Shown piece by piece: positions 1 through 6,800 of a stretch of DNA of 15,784 nt (its first letter is position 1; every line of letters starts with the position of its first letter). The stretch lies in assembly GCA_051004735.1 (NCBI GenBank), contig JBPCKA010000085.1, positions 1-15,784 of the forward strand, given 5' to 3'. The notes under the pieces are model-generated. The model did not search any database, had not been told where the DNA came from, and saw only the letters and a program-made list of their open reading frames with translations. Position numbers and translations under genes: made by a program. This DNA is from Euzebya sp051004735. GTDB lineage: Bacteria > Actinomycetota > Nitriliruptoria > Euzebyales > Euzebyaceae.

Positions 1-18
1 GCGTCAGGGTCGTGGCGG

Positions 19-413
19 GTCTTCCCGACCCCCGAGGTCGGGCTCCATTGCGGCACCAAGGTGATCGCAGACCCGGGTGTGGCGACCAAGGTCTTCCCGA
101 CCCCCGAGGTCGGGCTCCATTGCGGCCGTTCTGATGTCGGAACTGCCTGACATCACACCGCGTCTTCCCGACCCCCGAGGTCGGGCTCCATTGCGGCTTC
201 GTGATCCCACGCCGGGACGTGCGACGATTCGGCGTCTTCCCGACCCCCGAGGTCGGGCTCCATTGCGGCGGTGCGGATGGCCTGGGCCTGTGGGTCCTTG
301 TCGATCGTCTTCCCGACCCCCGAGGTCGGGCTCCATTGCGGCCCCCGGTCAGCGATGAGTGGGCCACCCCCACCGTCGTCTTCCCGACCCCCGAGGTCGG
401 GCTCCATTGCGGC
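19..413 (+). CRISPR. CRISPR array, six 36-bp repeats, truncated by the left edge
   Basis: Six identical 36-bp repeats lie at 19-54, 91-126, 162-197, 234-269, 307-342 and 378-413. They are separated by five unrelated spacers of 35-37 bp. Bases 1-18 are probably the end of another spacer, so the array continues off the left edge. The repeat begins GTCTTCCCGA and ends CTCCATTGCGGC, with an internal 7-bp stem CCCGACC/GGTCGGG. An ATTG-type 3' end usually marks the transcribed direction, so transcription to the right and a leader outside the window are inferred. No repeat is degenerate, although 413 would be the leader-distal end. Subtype I-G is inferred from cas4-cas1 and cas3 relics at the other end of the window; the repeat alone does not prove it. 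No intact cas gene is present here to use the array. Confidence 0.95.
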
Positions 414-622
414 CTTTCCCATAGCCATCGGTCACCTGAGAATGGGCGTCTCCGCCATGACTGAACCAACACGTTGGCGCCTCCCGTTGGAACACTTGGT
501 CCGCGGCTGCGTGGTGACCTGGACATCGCCGTAGACGTTGTCCTGTGATTCGTCCATCAGGCCCTGAGCGTCCTTGCGATCAGTTCGTGAAGGAAACGTC
601 GACCCGATGCGGGATCGGCAAG

Positions 623-963
623 CACTCCAGTGCCTACTTGACCATGTCTCCAGGCCCGAAGACGGTCACGTCCTTGGGCAAGTCAGCTGGCGCGGTCGCC
701 CGCGTCCAGACCCATCGCTGTGGACGGTCGATTGGGTCTGGAACCATGCCCAAGTCGGTGGTCAAGCTGTCAACCATCTTGGATCGAACGGACCGGCCGA
801 CCACTTGGCCTCGCCCACCATGATCGTGCGACCATCATGCATGGCAAGAACGGCGATCTCGACAGGACGCTTTCCGCTGGACCACCAGCGTCCGACCAGC
901 GACATCGGATCAAGATGTCCATCACGCGGACCCGCCTCGCGTGCGCCCGCGCCTCTGCCTCAA
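623..963. repeat. Long direct repeat, copy 1 (about 341 bp)
   Basis: This stretch aligns with 13790-14132 in the same orientation. About 20 substitutions and two single-base gaps give roughly 94% identity by eye. The repeat covers the last ~110 codons, the stop and a few following bases of the ATPase gene. Its left boundary in the second copy is at the start codon of the cas4-cas1 remnant. The two copies bracket about 12.8 kb. Confidence 0.92.
634..963 (-). pseudogene. Remnant of AAA ATPase/DUF234 C-terminus
   Basis: On the minus strand this matches residues ~354-463 of the intact ATPase at 13801-15192, including the stop codon (CTA at 634-636 on +). Two single-base deletions relative to the intact copy, near 773 and 930, break the frame, so no continuous protein is encoded. 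The PD-(D/E)XK-like region is recognisable only across frames. Homology stops abruptly at 963; the Walker motifs and N-terminal two thirds are absent. Between its stop and the CRISPR array (414-622) I see only a short minus-strand reading frame ending near 550 and no recognisable gene. It is a decayed partial duplicate, not a gene. Confidence 0.88.
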
Positions 964-1045
964 GCCGTACGCAGCCGCACACCACGCAGCGAGAGATCCA
1001 GCGCGGCCGTCGGCCTAGCCGGGCCCGCCCCCACGACGAGCGTGG

Positions 1046-1534
1046 TCATGCAGAAGCGACCTGTTCGGCGCGCTCGCGGCGGGCCAGTTCGACTGCGGCT
1101 TCGATGCGTTCGAGAAGATCGGCGGTGTCGCCGTCGTCGGAAGCTCGATCGACGAGTTGCTTAATCCGCTGGTGTGACACCCCTAGGACCTCGCCGGCTT
1201 CGCGCATGGTGAGGTGTGCCTTGAGGAACGCCACCGCCGCGCGACTGCGAGCGCTTGCCGCTTCGGAGCGGGCCGCGTCCTCGACGAGGTCGGCGTCGCG
1301 ATATAGCTCCACCATCTGTTGCAACTCGGGTGGGAGTTCGATTAGTACGTTCACCTCCACGAGGGTTGCCGGGACTTCGAGTAGATCGCCGATCAGGCTG
1401 CGGGCGACCCCCTCGACGTCGGTGAGGCGTCGAGCTTGGCTCACACCCAGCATGTTCGTGGGAAGCCCCGAGGTGACTTCGATTGCCCACCAGTCACCCG
1501 ACCGGGTGGCGGTCACGTCGTAGGTGTCGCTCAT
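1046..1534 (-). CDS. hicB: HicB-family antitoxin with C-terminal HTH
   Basis: This encodes 162 residues. The N-terminal ~70 residues, with YDVTATRSGDWWAIEV and a following helix/strand pattern, have the HicB (partial RNase H-like) look. Residues ~109-128 (TMREAGEVLGVSHQRIKQLV) form a helix-turn-helix for operator binding. HicB proteins neutralise HicA mRNA interferases and repress their own operon. The ATG at 1534 is chosen because AGGAG lies 8 bases upstream and because the hicA stop overlaps it (ATGA), the usual translational coupling. The reading frame stays open upstream into hicA sequence, but that is the wrong frame for the end of HicA. The partner toxin looks broken, so this may be an orphan antitoxin or autoregulator. 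A palindrome in the promoter at 1721-1738 is a likely binding site. Confidence 0.85.
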   Translation of the reverse strand: MSDTYDVTATRSGDWWAIEVTSGLPTNMLGVSQARRLTDVEGVARSLIGDLLEVPATLVEVNVLIELPPELQQMVELYRDADLVEDAARSEAASARSRAAVAFLKAHLTMREAGEVLGVSHQRIKQLVDRASDDGDTADLLERIEAAVELARRERAEQVASA

Positions 1535-1715
1535 GGTGTTTTCTCCTGTTCGGCGAGGCCTTCCAGATGCTCGGTCAATCTCGTGATGATGGTGCAACGT
1601 GAATCCTGCGCACTTCCAGATCTCGTGACTGCCCTGACGAACCAAGCCCGCAGTCACGCCGTAACGCTTGGCGAGTCTCCGGATCTGCCTCTCCAGCTCT
1701 TGCTTCTCGGCAAGC
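1531..1715 (-). pseudogene. hicA: HicA-type toxin, broken
   Basis: Minus-strand reading shows a HicA-like start, with ERQIRRLAKRYGV then LVRQGSHEIWKC, the SHEIW segment holding the conserved histidine. It continues through HHHHEID. A HicA-like end, EHLEGLAEQEKTP and a TGA overlapping the hicB ATG, lies in a different frame. The conserved stretch between EID and HLE is missing about 20 bases, and no good start codon precedes the N-terminal part in frame. The toxin therefore appears inactivated by a frameshifting internal deletion. A sequencing error alone would not explain the missing residues. The alternative is a genuine in-frame HicA-HicB fusion starting at a GTG at 1657, which would lack the HicA C-terminus. 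Confidence 0.7.
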
Positions 1716-1719
1716 TATC

Positions 1720-1749
1720 AGTCTAGCTCACTCTAGACAAGTCAGTCAA
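1720..1749 (-). promoter_or_regulatory. hicAB promoter with palindromic operator
   Basis: On the minus strand TTGACT (1744-1749) and TAGACT (1720-1725) are separated by 18 bases, a plausible -35/-10 pair reading into hicAB. A perfect inverted repeat GTCTAG-N6-CTAGAC at 1721-1738 overlaps the -10 element. HicB-type antitoxins repress by binding such palindromes, so autoregulation is inferred. Confidence 0.6.
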
Positions 1750-1807
1750 GGACAGGATAGACAAACTGAGAGGGCTGCGTGGCCGCGGCGTGCTGCGCGA
1801 CGCCGGA

Positions 1808-1844
1808 GCCGTCAATGGAGCCCGACCCCGAAGGGCCGGGAGAC
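1808..1844 (-). repeat. Solitary degenerate CRISPR-like repeat, inverted relative to the array
   Basis: Read on the minus strand, these 37 bases align with the array repeat over 31 of its 36 positions by eye, with three small indels. GTCGGGCTCCATTG is an exact 14-base match, and both ends (GTCT and CGGC) are conserved. The core at 1821-1840 folds into an uninterrupted 8-bp stem, CCCGGCCC against GGGTCGGG (one G-U pair), closed by a UUCG tetraloop. The array repeat itself has a 7-bp stem and a five-base loop. Sequence has therefore drifted while pairing was kept. There is no second repeat beside it. It lies ~60 bp upstream of the hicAB promoter. It may be an array relic or the repeat half of a crRNA-like RNA. 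Confidence 0.75.
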
Positions 1845-1849
1845 GATCC

Positions 1850-2192
1850 CCCCCCGCCGCGGGCGGCCTGGCAGATTTGGTGCTCTCGGTCAAGTGGTTG
1901 GGAGCGCCGCGAACGGGCTAGCGCGTACAGCTCGGCACCGTTGGCTCACCAGTCCCGGCGAACTCACCGCCGCGAATGCTCGTCACCTCCGGCGAGGGTG
2001 TCGGCGGCCCCGAAGACCCCTACGCCCCGAAGTACGGACACACCTCACCCAGACATGACCTTGGTGTCGGAAGTCCCTCCTTCATCGTTTCCTTTGGTGC
2101 AGAGGTGTGCCGCTGTCGGTGTCGTGCAGGACGTGCCCTGTTGGTGCGACGGCCGTCACCACGAACACGGCGGCTGGCACTCAGCCCCTCGG
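1850..2192. other. Gene-free stretch
   Basis: No convincing gene is visible on either strand between the solitary repeat and the end of the DUF899 remnant. The open frames here lack recognisable motifs. The minus-strand one is the out-of-frame run-on of the frameshifted DUF899 gene. Confidence 0.5.
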
Positions 2193-2868
2193 TCAGTAGT
2201 CGTCGTGACGTCGGAGCCACGTGTACGGCTCGGACTGCGGCCATCCGGGTGGCGAATCTTCCCAGAGTTCTTGGCGCCCGTACGGTTAGGTCGAGGTAGC
2301 TCCAGTGGCTGCCCAGATGTTCGACGCCGCGTGCTCCGGTGTGGTAGGTCCGGTAGATCTCGGAATCGTCGCGAACGAAGACGCTGACGCCGTGGTGTTC
2401 CTCACCTTCGACGGTCGCGTCGAAGTCGTCGTTGAAACTCGTTCCGGCGGAGGAGAACCAGGGGAGGTCCCATCCCATTCGGGCGCGGTAGGTCTGGAGC
2501 ATCGGGAGTGGCGCTCGGGACACGAGTGCGAGTGACGTGTCGCGGGCGTTGAGGTGCGCGGGGTGCGACATGGCATCGACCACCCATGAACATCCTTCGC
2601 AGCCTGCCTCCCAGTCCGAGTCGAACATGAAGTGGTACACGATGAGCTGCCGTCGATCCGCAAACAGCTGGGCCAGTGAGACCTCGCCGGTCTCGCCTTC
2701 AAGCGTGTACGCCAAATCGACTCGCACCATGGGGAGCCGTCGCCGCGACGCGTGCAGCTCATCGAGTTGTCGGGTCAGCGCCTTTTCTCGGACGCGGAGG
2801 TCGGCCAACGCATGGTCCCATTCGTCCTTGGTGGCGACCGGTGGTAAGGGACGGCTCGGGGTGGTCAA
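2193..2868 (-). pseudogene. DUF899 (thioredoxin-like) family protein, frameshifted near 3' end
   Basis: This matches the DUF899 family of thioredoxin-like proteins of unknown function. Recognisable segments are KDEWDHALADLRVREKALTR, LPMVRVDLAY, VSLAQLF, QLIVYHFMF, a CxxC (GCEGC), VSRAPL, MGWDLPWFSS and HWSYLDLT. After YLDLT the frame is lost. The typical family end, GRQELWEDSPPGWPQ to HDDY and TGA at 2193-2195, resumes in another frame, consistent with a 2-base deletion near 2284. Restoring the two bases gives about 225 residues, the normal family length. The TTG at 2868 is preferred: GGAG sits six bases upstream, and the stop of the preceding ORF overlaps it (ATTGA). A GTG at 2937 would add an unlikely N-terminus. 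A sequencing error cannot be excluded; otherwise a slightly longer, mis-ended protein would be made. Confidence 0.82.
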
Positions 2869-3113
2869 TTGCGGCTCCGTTTCTGGACACTTCCGGTAGG
2901 CGTGACCTGTTGGTGGTGGATGATGCAATCGAACCACTCGGCGAGAGATCCGCCCGTCATGTGGGACAGGGCGCTGACCGAGGGCTCGTAGTGGTGGCCG
3001 ATGAGGCGAATCATTGCAGGGGCGTGGAGCCAGGCCCGCAGTGGCGAGGGGGTGTCGACGGGGGTCTCGAGTAGGAACGTGTGGTTTCCTGCCTGGCGGT
3101 CATCGAGTACGTC
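2865..3113 (-). pseudogene. 3' fragment of an unrecognised gene
   Basis: A minus-strand frame with strongly G/C-ending codons reads VLDDRQAGNHTFLLETP at its start and ends VQKRSRN. Its TGA (2865-2867) overlaps the TTG start of the DUF899 gene, the arrangement of a translationally coupled operon partner. I do not recognise the family. There is no credible start: upstream, near 3100-3115, it runs into the 3' end of the secreted-protein fragment in a different frame. It therefore looks like the surviving C-terminal ~80 residues of a gene joined to unrelated sequence. Confidence 0.5.
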
Positions 3114-3364
3114 CCGTCGAGGTCGCCCGGGACCGCCAGGTCGAAGGCGTACACGTCGTTTTCTGGCCCGCCGACTGAGCAGTCGCTGGTCCCAGCACCG
3201 GAGGCGCCCGGCTGGACCGTGACCTCATAGGTGATGGCGTTCTCGCCGACACTCGACGGGGCGGTCACCGTCGGCGGTTCCTGCGCACCGCCGGGCAGGA
3301 CGAGTAGGCCGGTCACCAGGGTGACAACCGCGATGAAGACGAGGACCGTGCGTCCAATGGTCAA
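3098..3364 (-). pseudogene. N-terminal fragment of a secreted protein
   Basis: From a TTG at 3364 the minus strand encodes MTIGRTVLVFIAVVTLVTG and a following LLVLPGGAQEPPT. This is a clean Sec signal peptide, with charged start, hydrophobic core and cleavage near GGA-Q. About 60 polar residues with two cysteine/glycine patches and ENDVYAFDLAVPGDLDGTYS follow. After about residue 88 the frame degenerates into low-quality coding sequence and another ORF takes over, so the mature domain is cut. The start overlaps that of the plus-strand Uma2 remnant, which is unlikely for two functional genes. At least one 5' end is therefore at a rearrangement junction. Confidence 0.55.
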
Positions 3365-3691
3365 GAGCCTGATCGACTACTCGTGTGCGGATCTGGAGGC
3401 ACTGGAACGCGAACGCCCCGAGCTCGGACGTGTCGAGTTGATCGACGGAGCAATGCATGCGACTGGGGAGTCGGCATTGGGCATCCCGCACCAAATCATT
3501 CTGCAGCGACTGTTCATGGTGAGGAGCATGGAGTTCGGCGCGCCTATCTGGACCCGCGCCAGCACGACGGCTGGTGGATTCGCCTGGACGGTGTCGACCA
3601 CGACGGAGGGTCGGCGCAATGGCTGCTCGTCGGTTGGGAACCGTTGGTGTTGGACAAGGACGTACTGCTGGCTCCGCCCGTCATGCTCTAG
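3357..3691 (+). pseudogene. Uma2-family (DUF820) endonuclease remnant
   Basis: The first ~55 residues, including LIDYSCADLEALERERPELG, RVELIDGAMHATGESA and IPHQIILQRLF, are characteristic of the Uma2/DUF820 PD-(D/E)XK-fold family. The central part carrying the catalytic D-E-x-K residues is not found. A second frame continues with HDGWWIRLDGVDHDGGSAQW and EPLVLDKDVLLAPPVML to a TAG at 3689-3691. This resembles a family C-terminus. An internal deletion plus frameshift around 3520-3550 is the simplest reading. No nuclease activity is expected. Uma2 genes are common in actinobacteria and cyanobacteria, and their cellular role is unclear. Confidence 0.65.
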
Positions 3692-3693
3692 CG

Positions 3694-3707
3694 ACCCCTT
3701 GCGGGGT
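3694..3707 (+). terminator. Short GC hairpin after the Uma2 remnant
   Basis: ACCCC-TTGC-GGGGT forms a 5-bp stem with a tetraloop two bases after the stop. There is no T tract, so termination by it is doubtful. Confidence 0.25.
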
Positions 3708-3735
3708 ACGACCAGACGTCGTTCAGGTCGCGCAA

Positions 3736-3837
3736 ACCTAGGTCCCGAACCAGTCAGTTCCCGCTGTTCGAGCCAGGATTCAGCGATGACCTATAGGTAC
3801 TTCTTCCCATATCCGGGAAGCCAGCTAATACCTAGGC
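3736..3837 (+). promoter_or_regulatory. Upstream region of the giant CWB2-RHS gene with repeated palindromes
   Basis: Three related palindromic motifs occur before the gene: ACCTAGGT (3736-3743), ACCTATAGGT (3789-3798) and ACCTAGGC (3830-3837). An inverted repeat CTTCCC-N6-GGGAAG lies at 3803-3820. TAATAC at 3826-3831 could be a -10 element, placing transcription start only a few bases before the ATG at 3845. No good -35 is visible. The short leader and the AGGGG touching the ATG suggest a near-leaderless message. Control by a dimeric regulator at the ACCTA motifs is inferred only. Confidence 0.4.
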
Positions 3838-3844
3838 TCAGGGG

Positions 3845-6800
3845 ATGCGCCGATTCTCTGTTCTCGCCTTGCTGTCGCTTTTGGTCACGATGATGCCTAG
3901 CGTGCCAGCCGCGGCATTCGTTGACCAGGTGGATCGAGTGGCCGGCCCTGAACGCATCACCACGGCAGTCGCTGCGTCCTCCTACGGCTTTGAGCAGGCT
4001 GACACGGTGGTCCTGGCTCGGGCCGATGAGTTCCCCGACGCGCTGGCTGCGGGGCCGCTTGCCCGCAGCCTGGATGCCCCCATCCTGCTGACCGGCCCCG
4101 ATCGCGCGGCCGAGACGGTCATGGCCGAGATCGATCGACTGGGCGCACAGACGGCGGTCATTGTCGGCGGAGACGCAGTCATCGAAGATTCGGTCGTCGA
4201 GCAGTTGACTGCCGCAGGGCTACAGGTGGAGCGTATTGCAGGGCCCTCGCGATTCGACACCGCAGTGGCCGTCGCCAGCCGGCTAGGGGCGCCCTCCGGT
4301 CAGGCACTGCTTACGCTGGGCGAGGACACAGGCCTGGTCAGCGGGTGGGCGGATGCGTTGTCCTCTGCAGCATTCGGGCTGCTTGATCAGGATATTCCAC
4401 TGCTGTTGACCCGCCAGGCAGCGATTCCCGCCACCACCCTCCAAGCGCTGGATGACCTGGACGTCACCGACGTCACGATCATCGGCGGGCCTGCAGCGGT
4501 GTCGGCGACCGTCGCGGACCAGCTTCGCGCGGCCGGCCACACCGTCACCCGACTGGCTGGGGGAAACCGGTTCGAGACCTCTGCGACTGTCCTGGATCAT
4601 GTCGTCACCCAACCGGCCTTCGCACAGGTCGATGACACCTTCGGCCTGGTTGCGGCAACCGGCGCGAACTTCCCTGATGGCCTGACCGCCGGCGGCTTGA
4701 CCGGTGCCCTCAATGGCGCGGCTGTCCTGGTGCCCAACACCAACCTGGACGCAGCCCCTCAAGTCGTCTCGGTCGTCAGTTCGCTTGCGTCCCGAATCGA
4801 CCCGGCCGTCGTGCTTGGTGGTCCTGCCGCCGTCGGCGATGACGTGCTCAACCGCTTGAACGAACTGCTCAGCGATCCGACCACTGCTGGCGAGGGCGTC
4901 CCGGAGGACGAGGCCGGTACCGACACTCCAGGCGACGACGGGACGGGGGGAACCGGGGGAGGAGGGACTGTCGGCGGTGGTGGCGGTGGTGACGGAGGGA
5001 CCGGTGACGGAGGGACCGGCGGCGGCGGTGGCACGGGTGGCACTGTCATCAACCCGCCACCGCTCATGGGACAGAGCGGTGCTCCGACGTTTGCCGATCA
5101 GATCTCGTTCCTCTACTCCGGCCCGGACCCGGTGCAGACGGGGGTGGACGTCTCACAACTGAGCATCGAGCACCTCGCGACGTTCAGTGGGTTCGTGCTG
5201 GACAGGCAGGGCGACCCGGTGCCCGGCGCGGTCGTGACCGTCCTTGGACACGATGAGTTCGGACAGACCACGACCCGGGACGACGGACGCTATGACATGG
5301 CCGTCAACGGCGGCCAGGTGCTGACGATCACGGTGGAGGCGGATGGGTTCCTGTCGGTGCAGCGCACCGCTGACCTGCCCTGGTCGGATTACCACGTGCT
5401 GGAGGACATCGTCCTGACGCCGCTTGATGCCGCCGTCACCACCATCGACATCGCCGCGGGCGGGACCCATGTTTCAAGCATGTCCAGCGATGACGATGGG
5501 GATCGCCAAGTCACCATGGTCTTCCCTCCAGACACCGCCGCCACCATGCACCTGCCCGATGGATCCACCCAGCCACTGTCAAGCCTCGACGTCCGGGCAA
5601 CCGAGTACACCGTCGGACCCGACGGGCAACGGGCGATGCCGGCCGACCTGCCGCCGTCGACTGAATACACCTACGCCGTCGAGCTCAGCGTCGACCAGGC
5701 CCTGGCCGCCGATGCCACCAAGGTCACCTTCGACCAGCCGGTCGCGGTCCACATCGACGACTTCCTTGGGTTCCCGGCCGGCGTTGCGGTTCCCGTCGGG
5801 TTCTACGACACCCAGGATGCCGCGTGGAAGCCGATCGAGGCTGGGCTGGTTATCGGCGTCGTCGTCAACGATGGCACTGCCGAACTGGACCTGAATGGTG
5901 ACGATGTCGCCGACGACACCGACGACGTGATCGCCGCCGAAATCGGCCTGACTGACCAGGAACGCGACGCGATCGGCGCTCGCTTCACCGAGGGCCAAAC
6001 ACTGTGGCGGTTCCGTACCGACCACTTCTCCTCCTTCGACTGCAACTACGCCAGCCGCCCACGCATCCCCAACCAGGCCCCCGACCCGAATAACCCCAAT
6101 GGCACCAACCCGCCGTGCAAGCAGCAGGGCTCATCGGTCATCCGTTGCGAGGACCAAACCCTGGGGGAAAGCTTTGCGCTGACTCCGGAGGTGTCGATCA
6201 GCTACGACTCTGCCCGCGTGCCGGCGGTCGGACGGTCGATCACCATCCCGGTGACCGGCGACGATCCGCTGCCACCGGAACTTACCGAGATCAGTGTGGA
6301 GATCATCGTTGCCGGCAAGCGGACCACCCGGACGTTCGTGCCGACACCAGGACTCTCGACGTCGTTCACCTGGGACGGACTTGATGCCTTTGGTCGCGAG
6401 GTACCCGGTGGCATCCCGATCACGGTCGTCTACCGGTTTGTGTACGACTTCGGTTACGAAGTGGGCCGCTTTGGCGAACCGCCCTCATCAGCCACGGTGT
6501 CCTCAGAGGACCTGCCCTCTGGCCGTACTGCCCGGGAACTGGCCAGTCGTTGGCGTGGCACCCTCGGGGCGCTTGATCCTCGGGTGCAGGGATTGGGTGG
6601 CTGGACATTGGACCAGCACCACGCCTATGACGTGTCCAGTGGCCGTGTATTGCTTGGCAGCGGCGACACCGTGTCCCGTGAGGGCGGCCCCTTCGCCCAG
6701 GCGCAGATGATTGCCCTGGGAAATGAATTCACGTCCACGACGCCCTCTGACCACGTTCCCGATGGCGCGAACGCCTACGACGCTCGCGTGGACTTCTGTT

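Noticed and set aside
4..534. Several overlapping open frames across the CRISPR array
   Set aside because: They encode tandem copies of the translated repeat and are a by-product of the 36-bp repeat being a multiple of three.
414..622. CRISPR leader or cas2 to the right of the array
   Set aside because: The repeat's ATTG-type 3' end suggests the leader is on the left. No A/T-rich leader or Cas2-like sequence is visible here.
770..985. 71-residue minus-strand frame
   Set aside because: It is one frame of the frameshifted ATPase remnant; after LEAEARAHARR the translation is out of phase with the intact protein.
1030..1045. Terminator after hicB (CCACG-ACGAG-CGTGG hairpin)
   Set aside because: The stem is only five base pairs and no T tract follows.
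1046..1657. A 203-residue HicA-HicB fusion as the native gene
   Set aside because: The HicA-like C-terminus with a stop overlapping the hicB ATG exists in another frame, and hicB has its own good ribosome-binding site. The fusion frame is more likely a result of toxin decay.
1808..1844. Anti-repeat of a tracrRNA
   Set aside because: A degenerate inverted repeat near an array can mark a tracrRNA, but all cas relics here are type I, which does not use one, and no cas9 or cas12 is present.
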